IMG/VR virus record: IMGVR_UViG_3300042898_000852 | Location: 1-64,000 of that record | Origin: a virus | Length of the DNA stretch: 64,000 bases | Reading direction: 5' to 3' (one strand) | In this document: in pieces, positions 1 to 7,962 of the stretch | Position numbering within the stretch: position 1 is the stretch's first letter | Layout: every line of letters begins with the position of its first letter | The notes under the pieces: model-generated | Database searches by the model: none | The model's input: only the letters and a program-made list of their open reading frames with translations | Told to the model about the DNA's origin: nothing | Position numbers and translations under genes: made by a program

Positions 1-458
1 GCCACAAGATGTTTGAACATGTCATGAGTCATACCAAACACATCTTCTATAGCTTTTTGTGTTTCTCTGCTGTCACCTTGACTTTCGTCTTGATCTAGAT
101 TTTCTTGTTCTCGTCCATTGACAGTAAACTTTAAAACGTTGGGCTTACGACCACGTTCAATATGATAGTCCACTCCGTCTTTTTCAAAACTCATGGTAAC
201 CAACATGCCTTTGTTGTTGATTTTGTTTACAAGATTATCTTTCTTGATGTTGGTTAATGCATTGCCATAGATAGCATAACTCAGGCCGTTGATGATTGTG
301 GTCTTGCCTGTGCCATTTCGAGCACCGCTATCGTCACCACCTAGATCAAGATTCTCGCCTAAGACTAATGTAAGTTGTCCTCGATCAAAATCAATGGCCT
401 GTGTTTGTGCGCCTACGCTCATGAAATTACGCACGGTTAAATTCTGTATCTTAATCAT
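1..458 (-). CDS. 46: Recombination endonuclease subunit gp46 (SbcC/Rad50-like ATPase), N-terminal part
   Basis: This is the ATPase subunit of the T4-type gp46/gp47 nuclease, which resects DNA ends for recombination-dependent replication. Only the first 152 codons lie in the window; the gene continues past base 1. The translation starts MIKIQNLTVRNFMSVG and carries a Walker A P-loop (GARNGTGKT, residues about 45-53). The stretch around residues 87-110 keeps the 'INNKG...ERGRKPNVLKFTVNG' pattern seen in T4 gp46. Its ATG overlaps the gp47 stop as ATGA, so the two subunits are translationally coupled, as expected for a complex. An insertion (residues about 36-45, LDLGGDDSG) lengthens the loop just before the P-loop relative to T4. 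Confidence 0.92.
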   Translation of the reverse strand, partial: MIKIQNLTVRNFMSVGAQTQAIDFDRGQLTLVLGENLDLGGDDSGARNGTGKTTIINGLSYAIYGNALTNIKKDNLVNKINNKGMLVTMSFEKDGVDYHIERGRKPNVLKFTVNGREQENLDQDESQGDSRETQKAIEDVFGMTHDMFKHLV

Positions 459-1465
459 AGGTCGTTATATATCTCCAACAGCAGACTCTTTTCAAAGGTA
501 TCGCTGTCAATGGCGTTTATCTGATTCATCACAATGGTGTCTACACTTTCAAAGTTGATATCAATCGGAGTTGAGTTAGCATCAACTTCAACTTTTTCCG
601 GAATTAACATGAGTTCTCGCAGTTTGTACTGCGGCATAAATGTTTCTTTGATGAAATTGGCTTCTTCAAAACTGAGAGGCAAATCAATAGTCACACGACA
701 GTGCATACGTTCTCGTAGCAATTGATCTGGTTTGTCAATGATCTGACTCAGTTTATATGTTCTAAAGGTAGGCTGACTAGGCCAAGACTTAAACTCAGGC
801 TCTCCACCCCACTCTAGCATCATCATACCACGATCGTCATCGCCTGCATCGGCATAGTTGTGAGGAAACGCATTACCGATATAATGTATGTTTCTACTGT
901 GTTGACGTTTGTGAAAGTGTCCTGTAAACACATATTCCTGATTTACAAAATGCCCAGACTGAATTGTGCCATGATCTGGCATCTGTATCATGGCATTCAT
1001 ATAAAAGCTAGGCAGTTCCAAATGTCCAAACATATATCTGCTTTTGATGTTAGGAATGTCCCGCCACTCATCGGCAACCAGCCAAGGCATAATAGTAACA
1101 TCGCCTAGCGTTAGCGTTTCTCTAATCGGAATAATATTAGGAAACAGGCGCATAAACTCTACGGAGTTAATCTCACGTTTGTCTTTGTAGAACAGATCGT
1201 GATTGCCTAAGATGAAATAGACTTTCTCAAATGATTGACTCAACTTCTCTAAGTTGCTGACAGTATAATTCATAGTACTAACATCTGTAGTACTACGATT
1301 GTGGTGCCAGTCACCTAGAAAGATAGCAGTTTCACAACCCTGTGCTTGAGCAGTATCACAAAACCAAGAAACAAAATCTTCGCAATCTTGATTGTGTGTG
1401 CGACTACCACCTTTTAGGCCAAAATGTATGTCAGTAAAACAAGCTACTTTTTTAAATAGGTTCAT
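455..1465 (-). CDS. 47: Recombination endonuclease subunit gp47 (SbcD/Mre11-like nuclease)
   Basis: Predicted metal-dependent nuclease partner of gp46. The 336-residue protein shows the calcineurin-like phosphoesterase motifs in order: TDIHFG (D12, H14), FLGDWHHN, LGNHD, GHLE and GHFHKR. Together these would coordinate two metal ions. The length is close to T4 gp47 (339 residues). The start ATG at 1465 is preceded by an AAGGAG ribosome-binding site. It ends inside the gp46 start (ATGA). It is probably transcribed from a sigma70-like promoter overlapping the gp55 stop. The order gp55-gp47-gp46 on one strand matches marine T4-like phages. Confidence 0.93.
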   Translation of the reverse strand: MNLFKKVACFTDIHFGLKGGSRTHNQDCEDFVSWFCDTAQAQGCETAIFLGDWHHNRSTTDVSTMNYTVSNLEKLSQSFEKVYFILGNHDLFYKDKREINSVEFMRLFPNIIPIRETLTLGDVTIMPWLVADEWRDIPNIKSRYMFGHLELPSFYMNAMIQMPDHGTIQSGHFVNQEYVFTGHFHKRQHSRNIHYIGNAFPHNYADAGDDDRGMMMLEWGGEPEFKSWPSQPTFRTYKLSQIIDKPDQLLRERMHCRVTIDLPLSFEEANFIKETFMPQYKLRELMLIPEKVEVDANSTPIDINFESVDTIVMNQINAIDSDTFEKSLLLEIYNDL

Positions 1466-1480
1466 AGAATCTCCTTAGTT

Positions 1481-1510
1481 ATTGTAACACATCTACAACA
1501 ACTAGGTCAA
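1481..1510 (-). promoter_or_regulatory. Sigma70-like promoter for gp47-gp46
   Basis: On the minus strand TTGACC (1505-1510) is followed after 18 bases by TACAAT (1481-1486), which is preceded by TGT, an extended -10 signature. The -35 hexamer overlaps the end of gp55 (its TGA stop), and the -10 lies 16 bases upstream of the gp47 ATG. The fit suggests early transcription by host RNA polymerase. This is sequence inference only. Confidence 0.55.
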
Positions 1511-2364
1511 TCCCAATCACTGCCATCCACTGAACTGGTACTAACAGCCCCACTGACTCCGTTTCCACTATTCTGTCGAGTCCAGCTTGGATTCATTCCA
1601 TTCATTTCTAGAATATCATCTCGAATATTTTGATTGCGTTTTTCAATATTAATGATTCTAACAAATGAGTTAGTAACAGCCGCAGTGTAGTAGGCAAAAG
1701 GATTGTCTGATTTTGATTCATCAAACTGTAAGCCAATCTGCGTTAGCTGTAAGATGGCCTGCCCACGCATTTCGTCGTTGTAAGTATATCCTCTAACATT
1801 GCCACGAGTGGCATATCTTTCACATAGTTTTATAAACATACGAGCTAGATTGTTAGTCATTTGTCCGTGTTCTTTGTTGAACTCGCCATCGAGTAATCCA
1901 CCTTTCCAATGGCTTTTTCCTACACAGATTAAATTGTCGTTGTCATCAAATTTCCAGTGCTGAAAAGGAGGAAAGTTAACTTTGTCGTGACTGTCAGCAG
2001 TATTCTTTAGAGTCTTTTTGCGCCCCGGCGCCAGCGGAATATGATCAAAAGTCATCACGCGAAATACTAAATCTTGCTTTTGCACCTTGCGATAGTCTAC
2101 TTCAAATTCTTTAATGGATATTTTTTTACCCCCGGCAATTACTGCCGCCTCGTGAGCCTGTTTGGCCATTTTTACAGCTCTGTTTCTTTTGGCTTCTGCT
2201 ACAGTTCTCACATTGATTTTTGCAAGATTAACAACAATAAGATCGTATTCGCTGTATTCGGGCAGAGTAAAACTACAATAGGTATTTTTACTAAGATGTA
2301 TTTCTCGGAGCAAATCCTTGTTGGTAAGGTATTTGATCTTGGGTGGCTGGACAATGATAGTCAT
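1507..2364 (-). CDS. 55: gp55-like sigma factor for late transcription
   Basis: A gp55-family sigma factor redirects host RNA polymerase to the octamer late promoters (TATAAATA), together with the sliding clamp. The 285-residue protein has the conserved core of the marine gp55 family at residues about 165-260: GQMTNNLARMFIKLCERYA, then DEMRGQAILQLTQIGLQFDE and the sigma region 2-like FAYYTAAVTNSFVRIINIEK. The N-terminal half is longer than T4 gp55 (185 residues) and basic, with an extra segment at about residues 55-80. Start ATG 2364 has an AAGGA ribosome-binding site. It is divergent from the tail block it would activate. Many matching octamers in the same window support the role. Confidence 0.88.
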   Translation of the reverse strand: MTIIVQPPKIKYLTNKDLLREIHLSKNTYCSFTLPEYSEYDLIVVNLAKINVRTVAEAKRNRAVKMAKQAHEAAVIAGGKKISIKEFEVDYRKVQKQDLVFRVMTFDHIPLAPGRKKTLKNTADSHDKVNFPPFQHWKFDDNDNLICVGKSHWKGGLLDGEFNKEHGQMTNNLARMFIKLCERYATRGNVRGYTYNDEMRGQAILQLTQIGLQFDESKSDNPFAYYTAAVTNSFVRIINIEKRNQNIRDDILEMNGMNPSWTRQNSGNGVSGAVSTSSVDGSDWD

Positions 2365-2387
2365 TAAGTGTTATTCCTTTTAGTAAT

Positions 2388-2396
2388 ATAATAGCA
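2388..2396 (-). promoter_or_regulatory. Extended -10 promoter candidate for gp55
   Basis: The minus strand reads TGCTATTAT here, a TGn-extended -10 about 23 bases upstream of the gp55 start. I see no good -35 at the usual distance. It lies in the 71-base divergent gap shared with the late octamer of the plus-strand tail operon. Confidence 0.35.
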
Positions 2397-2408
2397 CATT
2401 TTACAAAG

Positions 2409-2416
2409 AATAAATA
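2409..2416 (+). promoter_or_regulatory. Late promoter octamer (AATAAATA) for the tail/baseplate operon
   Basis: AATAAATA lies 19 bases before the ATG of the first tail gene, in the divergent gap with gp55. It matches the T4-type late octamer (TATAAATA) at seven of eight positions. With initiation about six bases downstream, a short leader of roughly 14 bases would result. Confidence 0.6.
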
Positions 2417-2435
2417 GACAAAACGGATATTAATT

Positions 2436-3464
2436 ATGTCATTGTCTATAAACCCTATTAAAAATCTAGCATCAAGCATCGGCAGTAGTCTTGGTAATCT
2501 AGCCAATGCTGCAAATCAGTCTGCTGGCAATTTCAGTATGCCTAGTGTAAATTTTGACAAACAACATCTAGATGCCACTGTCAATAGACTAAGTGGTGGT
2601 TTTGGCAGCAGCTTGAATGGTATCACTGGCAAATTAAATTCATCTAGTGTTAGTAATTTATCCGGAACTGTGCAAAATTTTGCACAAAATGGTTTGACAT
2701 CACTGTCAGGAGTTGCAGGTAGTTTTGCCACAGCTGGTCGAGGTGTTATTGAGAACATCGCATCAGGCGGTAGTGTTGCTGGATTAGCCACTGGATTATT
2801 GAACGGTGCAGGACAACAAACTGCTGCCGCATTGGCAAGTATAGGACTTGATTTGATCAGTGCCGCTAGAGCAAAAAATATTCCCAGTACAGCCACTCTA
2901 GCACTAGGCGAAGAAGCTTCAGTGGTGCAGGTATATCCCGGTAAGGAAGGTGATTGGCGTATAAAAATTTATTCAGTATTTGGAGAACTAGTTTTTCCAA
3001 CAACACCAACATTTAGTTTATCAAACAAAGCAAACTACAACAATCAAGAGTTAGTCCACGCAAATTTTCCACACCCTGTTTATAAAAACAGCACTTCGGA
3101 CGATATTTCAATCAGCGGAGAGTTTCCAGTTGAAACCGAAGAAGACGCTGCTAATTGGTTGCGTACCATTGCTCTAGGTCGTGGCCTTACCAAAATGTTT
3201 TATGGCAAAAGTTCTTTTCAAGGAAATCCTCCTCCTATTTGTACCTTGTCGGGATATGGTGCAGTTTTAAAAGATATTCCCGTAGTAATAAAATCTTTTC
3301 AGGTTGATTTCAAAGATGATGTTCACTATATACTTGCAGCTGGTTCATCTGTACCTAGATTAAGCACCATACAAATTACCTGCCAACCTGTATACAGTAA
3401 AAGTTCTCAAAGAGGATTTGATTTCCAATCGTATGCCAAAAACGGCGGCAACATTCCTTTCTAA
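2436..3464 (+). CDS. 48: gp48-like baseplate tail-tube cap protein
   Basis: First gene of the tail block, 342 residues, close to T4 gp48 (364). The first 150 residues are low-complexity (Ser, Gly, Asn, Ala) and probably flexible. The folded C-terminal half (about 155-335) carries VVQVYPGKEGDWRIKIYS, LVHANFPHPVYKNSTSDD and a late VPRLSTIQITCQPVY segment, like the tube-interface proteins gp48/gp54 whose C-terminal strand joins the tube ring. Position directly before gp53 and the spike agrees with a baseplate hub-to-tube role. gp54 is an alternative assignment. The ATG follows a late octamer with little sign of a strong ribosome-binding site. Confidence 0.6.
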   Translation: MSLSINPIKNLASSIGSSLGNLANAANQSAGNFSMPSVNFDKQHLDATVNRLSGGFGSSLNGITGKLNSSSVSNLSGTVQNFAQNGLTSLSGVAGSFATAGRGVIENIASGGSVAGLATGLLNGAGQQTAAALASIGLDLISAARAKNIPSTATLALGEEASVVQVYPGKEGDWRIKIYSVFGELVFPTTPTFSLSNKANYNNQELVHANFPHPVYKNSTSDDISISGEFPVETEEDAANWLRTIALGRGLTKMFYGKSSFQGNPPPICTLSGYGAVLKDIPVVIKSFQVDFKDDVHYILAAGSSVPRLSTIQITCQPVYSKSSQRGFDFQSYAKNGGNIPF

Positions 3465-3467
3465 TAT

Positions 3468-3779
3468 ATGGCAATTTATAAAAAAACTAGTCCCTGGTAT
3501 ATTACCAAACAAAATACACTTTACTTGGAATTATTGACTCTAAGAACAATTCCAACTTCCGATGATGATTTCAAATATGTCATTGAAAATCAATACAGAC
3601 ACCGCCCAGATCTATTGGCATTTGATCTTTATCAGGATGCAAAATTATGGTGGGTGTTTGCACAAAGAAACAGATCAATACTAAAAGATCCCATCTACGA
3701 TTTTTCTCCCGGAACTACAATTTTTTGTCCAGCTAGAGCCAATATTGATGCTGCCTTGTCAACCACTGCTGGAAATTAA
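3468..3779 (+). CDS. 53: gp53-like baseplate wedge protein
   Basis: Short (103 residues) protein with the compact pattern of the gp53 family: an aromatic N-terminus (YKKTSPWYITKQN), then RHRPDLLAFDLYQDAKLWWVFAQRN and LKDPIYDFSPGTTIFCP. The 'LWWVFAQRN...DPIYDF..GT' stretch also resembles LysM-like adaptor domains that clamp baseplate wedges. In T4, gp53 joins wedge to hub. It sits between the tube-cap and hub genes with gaps of two to three bases, so it is co-transcribed with them. T4 gp53 is about twice as long, so this is a minimal version. Confidence 0.7.
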   Translation: MAIYKKTSPWYITKQNTLYLELLTLRTIPTSDDDFKYVIENQYRHRPDLLAFDLYQDAKLWWVFAQRNRSILKDPIYDFSPGTTIFCPARANIDAALSTTAGN

Positions 3780-3781
3780 TT

Positions 3782-5698
3782 ATGGCGTTACCTAATATCT
3801 TAGAACAATTTACCTCATACAATTGTTTGTTTACATTTTCTTGTGCTAGTCCAGCACAGCTAAATTCTCAATCTTATCGCAGCGGCCCATTACCTAATGT
3901 CATTGTATCAAGTGGAGGTCGAGACGGTGCTGCAAGAGTACAAACAGCCTACGGTGCTCCTGAATATTACATTGACAATGTTTCAATAACAAATTTTGTA
4001 GTGCCTACTAAAGGCACAGGGTCGGGACCTTGGTCAAAACTTGAATTTGAACTATTTGAACCTTATAGTATGGGACTATTTCTTCAAAGCTGTCAGGCGG
4101 CCGCAATAAATTCGGGATACAAAAGCTATCTTGAGAATGCCGCCTATGTATTGAGACTGGAATTTCAAGGTTGGACAGGCCCCAGTTCCACTATGACTGT
4201 GGGTCCGTTTAATTGGTTGGTAAAATTAATGAATGCAAATTTTACAGTCAATGAAGCTGGCAGTACCTACAAGATAGAATGCTTCCCCTATAATCATGTG
4301 GCACTATCGGAGCAGATGAACAAGGTTTTCAACGACGTAAAACTTGTAGGCAAAAACAGTAACGAAGTACTAGTTGATCATCCTGAATATAGTTTGGTAT
4401 CCTTTTTAAATAAACGCGAAAATCAACTAGTAAAAGATAAGAAAAAAACCTATGAGGACAAATACAATATTGTATTTGTAGGAGATAATCCCTATGGCCG
4501 CGGCCCCGGCAATGATCTAGAGTTTACACCAGAAAGCCAAGGCGGAACTGAAAAACCCAAACGTGCAGGAGACATCTACGATGAAGCCAGCGGAAAAATC
4601 ATTAGAGGAAAAATGTCTATCAATCCCAAAGAAAAGTCTCTGCAATTTAGTCAAGATACCAGTATCACAAACATCATTGATCAGGTTGTTCTCAGCACCA
4701 AAGAAGCTAGAGATCGAGTAACCAAGGAAGACCTAATTGATGATCAAGGCCGTGTAACTTGGTGGAAAACTGATGTTGATGTTAAACTTTTTGAGAAACA
4801 ATTTGATCCTAAACTTAAGGATTATGCTAAAGATATTACTTTTAGAGTGCAGCCTTATAAAATACATCACAGTGCTTACCTATCGCCAGAAGGCACAAGT
4901 AAAGGAATAGCAGGCTGCAAAAAAGCCGCACAAAAAGAATACAACTACATATACACTGGTCTAAACACAGATATCATTAAATTCAACATTGACATTAAAA
5001 ATATGTTGTTCACAGCCATAGATCCCAACAAGGTTGAAGACTCTGGCGGAGTTGCTAGTGATTCTACAGGTCGATCAGTAACCGGCCCCAAGATGTCCAG
5101 CAAACAAGCCGAAGGAGCCGCAGCTCCGTCAGTGGGAGGAAATGCTGCTCCTGCAAAATTTGATATGGTCACGGGAAATCTTCCGTTTAAAGGTGGATCG
5201 GGTCAAACCAGTACCGAACAAAAAATTGCCAATGAATTTTATATGGCCTATCTAAATAGTGTGGGAAATCAAGTTAATTTAGATTTAGAAATTTTAGGTG
5301 ATCCTTATTTCCTTCCTGAAGTTGGATACAGTAATTTTCATAGTGATAGTGATGATCAAGTAACTGAAAATGGAACCATGAATCACGAAGCCACTGATAT
5401 TTGGGTGGTGGTAAATTTTAGAACTCCCGCAGATCCAGATGCCGGAGCCGCAGCAGCAAATTTTCCCGGCGGCTATTATTTTCCCGAAGGTCAAAGTCCC
5501 AGTCCGTTTAGCGGATTGTTTAAGGTTACAAAAGCAGAAGCTAGATTTAAAGGAAATTTATTCACACAGGTAATATCAGGTTTTAGAATTCCTGCTCAAG
5601 ATCAAGGTGGTAGTGGTGGCGGTGTTTTTCCAACAACGACAGATAAACCGGAACCAGATAGCGGAACGTACATAAACAATCCCGGAAGCGCAATATGA
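3782..5698 (+). CDS. Virion baseplate hub protein candidate (gp27-position)
   Basis: A 638-residue protein between gp53 and the gp5 spike. The first 190 residues are beta-rich and ordered (GPWSKLEFELFEPYSMGLF, YVLRLEFQGWTG, WLVKLMNANFTVNEAGSTYK), recalling tube-like or hub domains. The middle is charged and lysine-rich. The segment at about 430-470 is low complexity (Ala, Gly, Ser). The C-terminal part (490-600) returns to beta structure. By position next to gp5 it could be the trimeric hub that carries the spike, as gp27 does in T4, but I recognise no direct gp27 signature. Its TGA overlaps the next ATG (ATGA), so hub and spike are translationally coupled. Confidence 0.5.
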   Translation: MALPNILEQFTSYNCLFTFSCASPAQLNSQSYRSGPLPNVIVSSGGRDGAARVQTAYGAPEYYIDNVSITNFVVPTKGTGSGPWSKLEFELFEPYSMGLFLQSCQAAAINSGYKSYLENAAYVLRLEFQGWTGPSSTMTVGPFNWLVKLMNANFTVNEAGSTYKIECFPYNHVALSEQMNKVFNDVKLVGKNSNEVLVDHPEYSLVSFLNKRENQLVKDKKKTYEDKYNIVFVGDNPYGRGPGNDLEFTPESQGGTEKPKRAGDIYDEASGKIIRGKMSINPKEKSLQFSQDTSITNIIDQVVLSTKEARDRVTKEDLIDDQGRVTWWKTDVDVKLFEKQFDPKLKDYAKDITFRVQPYKIHHSAYLSPEGTSKGIAGCKKAAQKEYNYIYTGLNTDIIKFNIDIKNMLFTAIDPNKVEDSGGVASDSTGRSVTGPKMSSKQAEGAAAPSVGGNAAPAKFDMVTGNLPFKGGSGQTSTEQKIANEFYMAYLNSVGNQVNLDLEILGDPYFLPEVGYSNFHSDSDDQVTENGTMNHEATDIWVVVNFRTPADPDAGAAAANFPGGYYFPEGQSPSPFSGLFKVTKAEARFKGNLFTQVISGFRIPAQDQGGSGGGVFPTTTDKPEPDSGTYINNPGSAI

Positions 5699-7470
5699 TT
5701 GAAAAAAGAGAAGACCAACGAGAAAATTCACAGGGTAGTCTTACCGGTGCTCCTTATTTGGCCAAAATAATAGGTCATGCAGATTTGTTGTTTCAAGGCG
5801 GGCTCGAAGTTGTGCTTATTAGAGATTCTGGAAATCAAGTAGGTAATGAAAGCCAAACCTATTTTGTAAAATATGCCAGCCCGTTTTATGGATGCACACC
5901 TTTTGAGTTTACTGGACAAAATGTCACAGCAGATGATGCCCAGATGAGCTATGGATTCTGGGGCGTTCCTCCTGACACTGGTGTAACTGGCATTGTGCTT
6001 TTCATAGACGGAAAACCAGATCAGGGATATTGGGTGGCAAATGTTCAAGATAAATTTCAAAATCACATGGTCCCTGCTATTGGCGGAACTACTGTATATA
6101 AAACAGATGAAGACTACAAGCAAGCAGAACATCCGTTGCCGGTAGTTGAACACAATAGAAAAGCCAATGAAGGTGACAAGAATTTAGAAATTGATAAAAT
6201 ACCTAGAGCTGTACATCCTATCGCTAGACGATTTAAAATCCAAGGACTAACTAGAGATGAAGTAAGAGGCACTACTACTTCTACATCAAGACGAGATGTG
6301 CCAAACATGGTGTTCGGAATGAGCAGTCCTGGGCCTGTAGATAGAAACGGCAAGAAAAAGTTTTTGGGAAATAGAGAAAGTCCTACGCCAGTTCCGGTCC
6401 CAGTTCAAAGACTTGGCGGAACACATTTTGTCATGGATGACGGCGATGATAGATACTATAGAGAAACAAAACCTACTGACGGATCTCCTACCTATGTAAA
6501 AAATCCCGAAGGACTAAAAGATATTCCCTACAACGAACATTTTAGAATTAGGACTAGAACAGGACATCAACTGTTATTCCATAATAGTGAAGATTTGATT
6601 TATATCGGAAACAGTAGAGGCACAGCCTGGATTGAATTTACCAGCGACGGTAAAATTGACATCTATGCTGAGGACAGTATTAATATTAGAACCAAACAAG
6701 ATTTTAATTTTGTTGCCGATCGTGATATTAATATGGAAGCAGGCCGTAATTTTAATATCAAAGTAAACGGAGAAATGCATACCCATGTGATAAAAGATCA
6801 CATTTTAATTGTAGATGCTAATCAAAAAATACACATTAAAATGGATGTTGATAAAACTTACGATAAAACTTATAAGCATAATGTAAAAGAAAATGTAGAT
6901 AAAGTTTATCAACAAAATTTTACGCATACAGTTTATAATTCAGTTAATGAAAATTTTGCAAGTCAAGGCGGAACAGTTAAAAATTCTAATGGTGGAAATA
7001 CGGATGTTACTATTAATGGAAATATAAAAATATCTCACAATGGAAGTTTAGATCATACAGTTACAGGCGACAGAAAAGTAACAACCGGCGGAACCCTTCA
7101 CATAAATTCGTCAGGACAACATATAGAAACTGCTTCTCAGATTCACATGAACGGACCAACAGCTGCCGCAGCTGCCGCAGCTGCCGCACCCGGAAGTGCA
7201 GCTCAAGCAGTGTTACCAAAAATATTAAAGACACATAGCCTTCCGGATCTTCCTGCACCTAACGAAGACGATGTGGATAAAAAAGTTATAGTGAGAAGAA
7301 TGCCCACAGCTGAACCGTACCCCTTCCACGAAAATCTAGATGCTACAAAAGTCAAACCAAGTCTAACAGATCGAGACGTAGATGGCCGCTACGAGGGAGA
7401 AAGTTCTAGTATGAGAACCCCACCAGTTGATTGGCGCAAATATAAAAAACCAAGCGATACTCCGTTCTAA
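5695..7470 (+). CDS. 5: gp5-like baseplate central spike, no lysozyme domain
   Basis: The central spike of the contractile tail, 591 residues. Residues about 20-145 look like the OB-fold of gp5/VgrG. Residues about 280-480 show the octad-like repeats of the spike beta-helix (GTAWIEFTSDGKIDIYAEDS, DFNFVADRDINMEAGRNFNI, then NVKENVDKVYQQNFTHTV and GDRKVTTGG). In T4 a lysozyme domain sits between these parts. Here residues 150-280 hold a proline-rich linker and no E-D-T type lysozyme active site. After the helix comes an alanine run coded by a 9-base repeat, then a charged tail (about 510-591). The start overlaps the preceding gene as ATGA. Confidence 0.82.
   Translation: MIEKREDQRENSQGSLTGAPYLAKIIGHADLLFQGGLEVVLIRDSGNQVGNESQTYFVKYASPFYGCTPFEFTGQNVTADDAQMSYGFWGVPPDTGVTGIVLFIDGKPDQGYWVANVQDKFQNHMVPAIGGTTVYKTDEDYKQAEHPLPVVEHNRKANEGDKNLEIDKIPRAVHPIARRFKIQGLTRDEVRGTTTSTSRRDVPNMVFGMSSPGPVDRNGKKKFLGNRESPTPVPVPVQRLGGTHFVMDDGDDRYYRETKPTDGSPTYVKNPEGLKDIPYNEHFRIRTRTGHQLLFHNSEDLIYIGNSRGTAWIEFTSDGKIDIYAEDSINIRTKQDFNFVADRDINMEAGRNFNIKVNGEMHTHVIKDHILIVDANQKIHIKMDVDKTYDKTYKHNVKENVDKVYQQNFTHTVYNSVNENFASQGGTVKNSNGGNTDVTINGNIKISHNGSLDHTVTGDRKVTTGGTLHINSSGQHIETASQIHMNGPTAAAAAAAAAPGSAAQAVLPKILKTHSLPDLPAPNEDDVDKKVIVRRMPTAEPYPFHENLDATKVKPSLTDRDVDGRYEGESSSMRTPPVDWRKYKKPSDTPF
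7161..7187 (+). repeat. 9-bp x 3 perfect tandem repeat (poly-alanine tract in the gp5 spike)
   Basis: AGCTGCCGC is repeated three times without change and codes for an uninterrupted alanine tract between the spike helix and the C-terminal tail. Such a repeat can change length by slippage in multiples of three codons. Confidence 0.85.
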
Positions 7471-7481
7471 GGAAATAAATT

Positions 7482-7916
7482 ATGGCAAAAATATACACTA
7501 ACAAAGTCATTGCAAAAAACAAAGCCAGCATAGGAAATGCAAATTCTGGCAACTTTCGATACAAGGGATTTAGTTCTAAAGAATTCAAACGAAACTACAA
7601 GTTATACGATGCAGAATTGATCAAACAAGATCTTATCAACCATTTCTATATTAGAAAAGGTGAAAAACTAGAAAACCCCAAATTTGGAACAATTATCTGG
7701 GATACACTATTTGAGAATTTCACCCCAGAAATAAAATCGGCAATTGCCAAAGATGTTGAAGAAATTATTAATTTTGATAAACGTGTAAAAGTAAACTCAG
7801 TGTCCATAGACAGTACTCAACAAGGTATACGTATAGAAGCAGAAATAGTAATCCTTCCATTTGATATAACCGATACACTACGTTTGAATTTTGATAGAGA
7901 TAACACAATAACATAA
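7482..7916 (+). CDS. 25: gp25 baseplate wedge protein
   Basis: Conserved gp25-like wedge protein (144 residues; T4 gp25 is 132), a sheath-initiator-like component found in all contractile injection systems. The core motif is visible at residues about 60-85 (RKGEKLENPKFGTIIWDTLF), followed by an alpha-beta region (IKSAIAKDVEEIINFDKRVKV) and a final beta strand set (IRIEAEIVILPFDITDTLRL). A TAAGGA ribosome-binding site precedes the ATG. Located as in T4-like phages just before gp6, with which it forms the wedge core. Confidence 0.9.
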   Translation: MAKIYTNKVIAKNKASIGNANSGNFRYKGFSSKEFKRNYKLYDAELIKQDLINHFYIRKGEKLENPKFGTIIWDTLFENFTPEIKSAIAKDVEEIINFDKRVKVNSVSIDSTQQGIRIEAEIVILPFDITDTLRLNFDRDNTIT

Positions 7917-7936
7917 AATGCGCATTTTATTTTTAC

Positions 7937-7944
7937 GATAAATA
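7937..7944 (+). promoter_or_regulatory. Late promoter octamer (GATAAATA) for gp6
   Basis: GATAAATA, seven of eight matches to the T4-type late octamer, lies 18 bases before the gp6 ATG in a 46-base gap after gp25. An A/G-rich ribosome-binding region (AGGGAAAGAAA) follows. Confidence 0.6.
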
Positions 7945-7962
7945 TCAGTATAGGGAAAGAAA

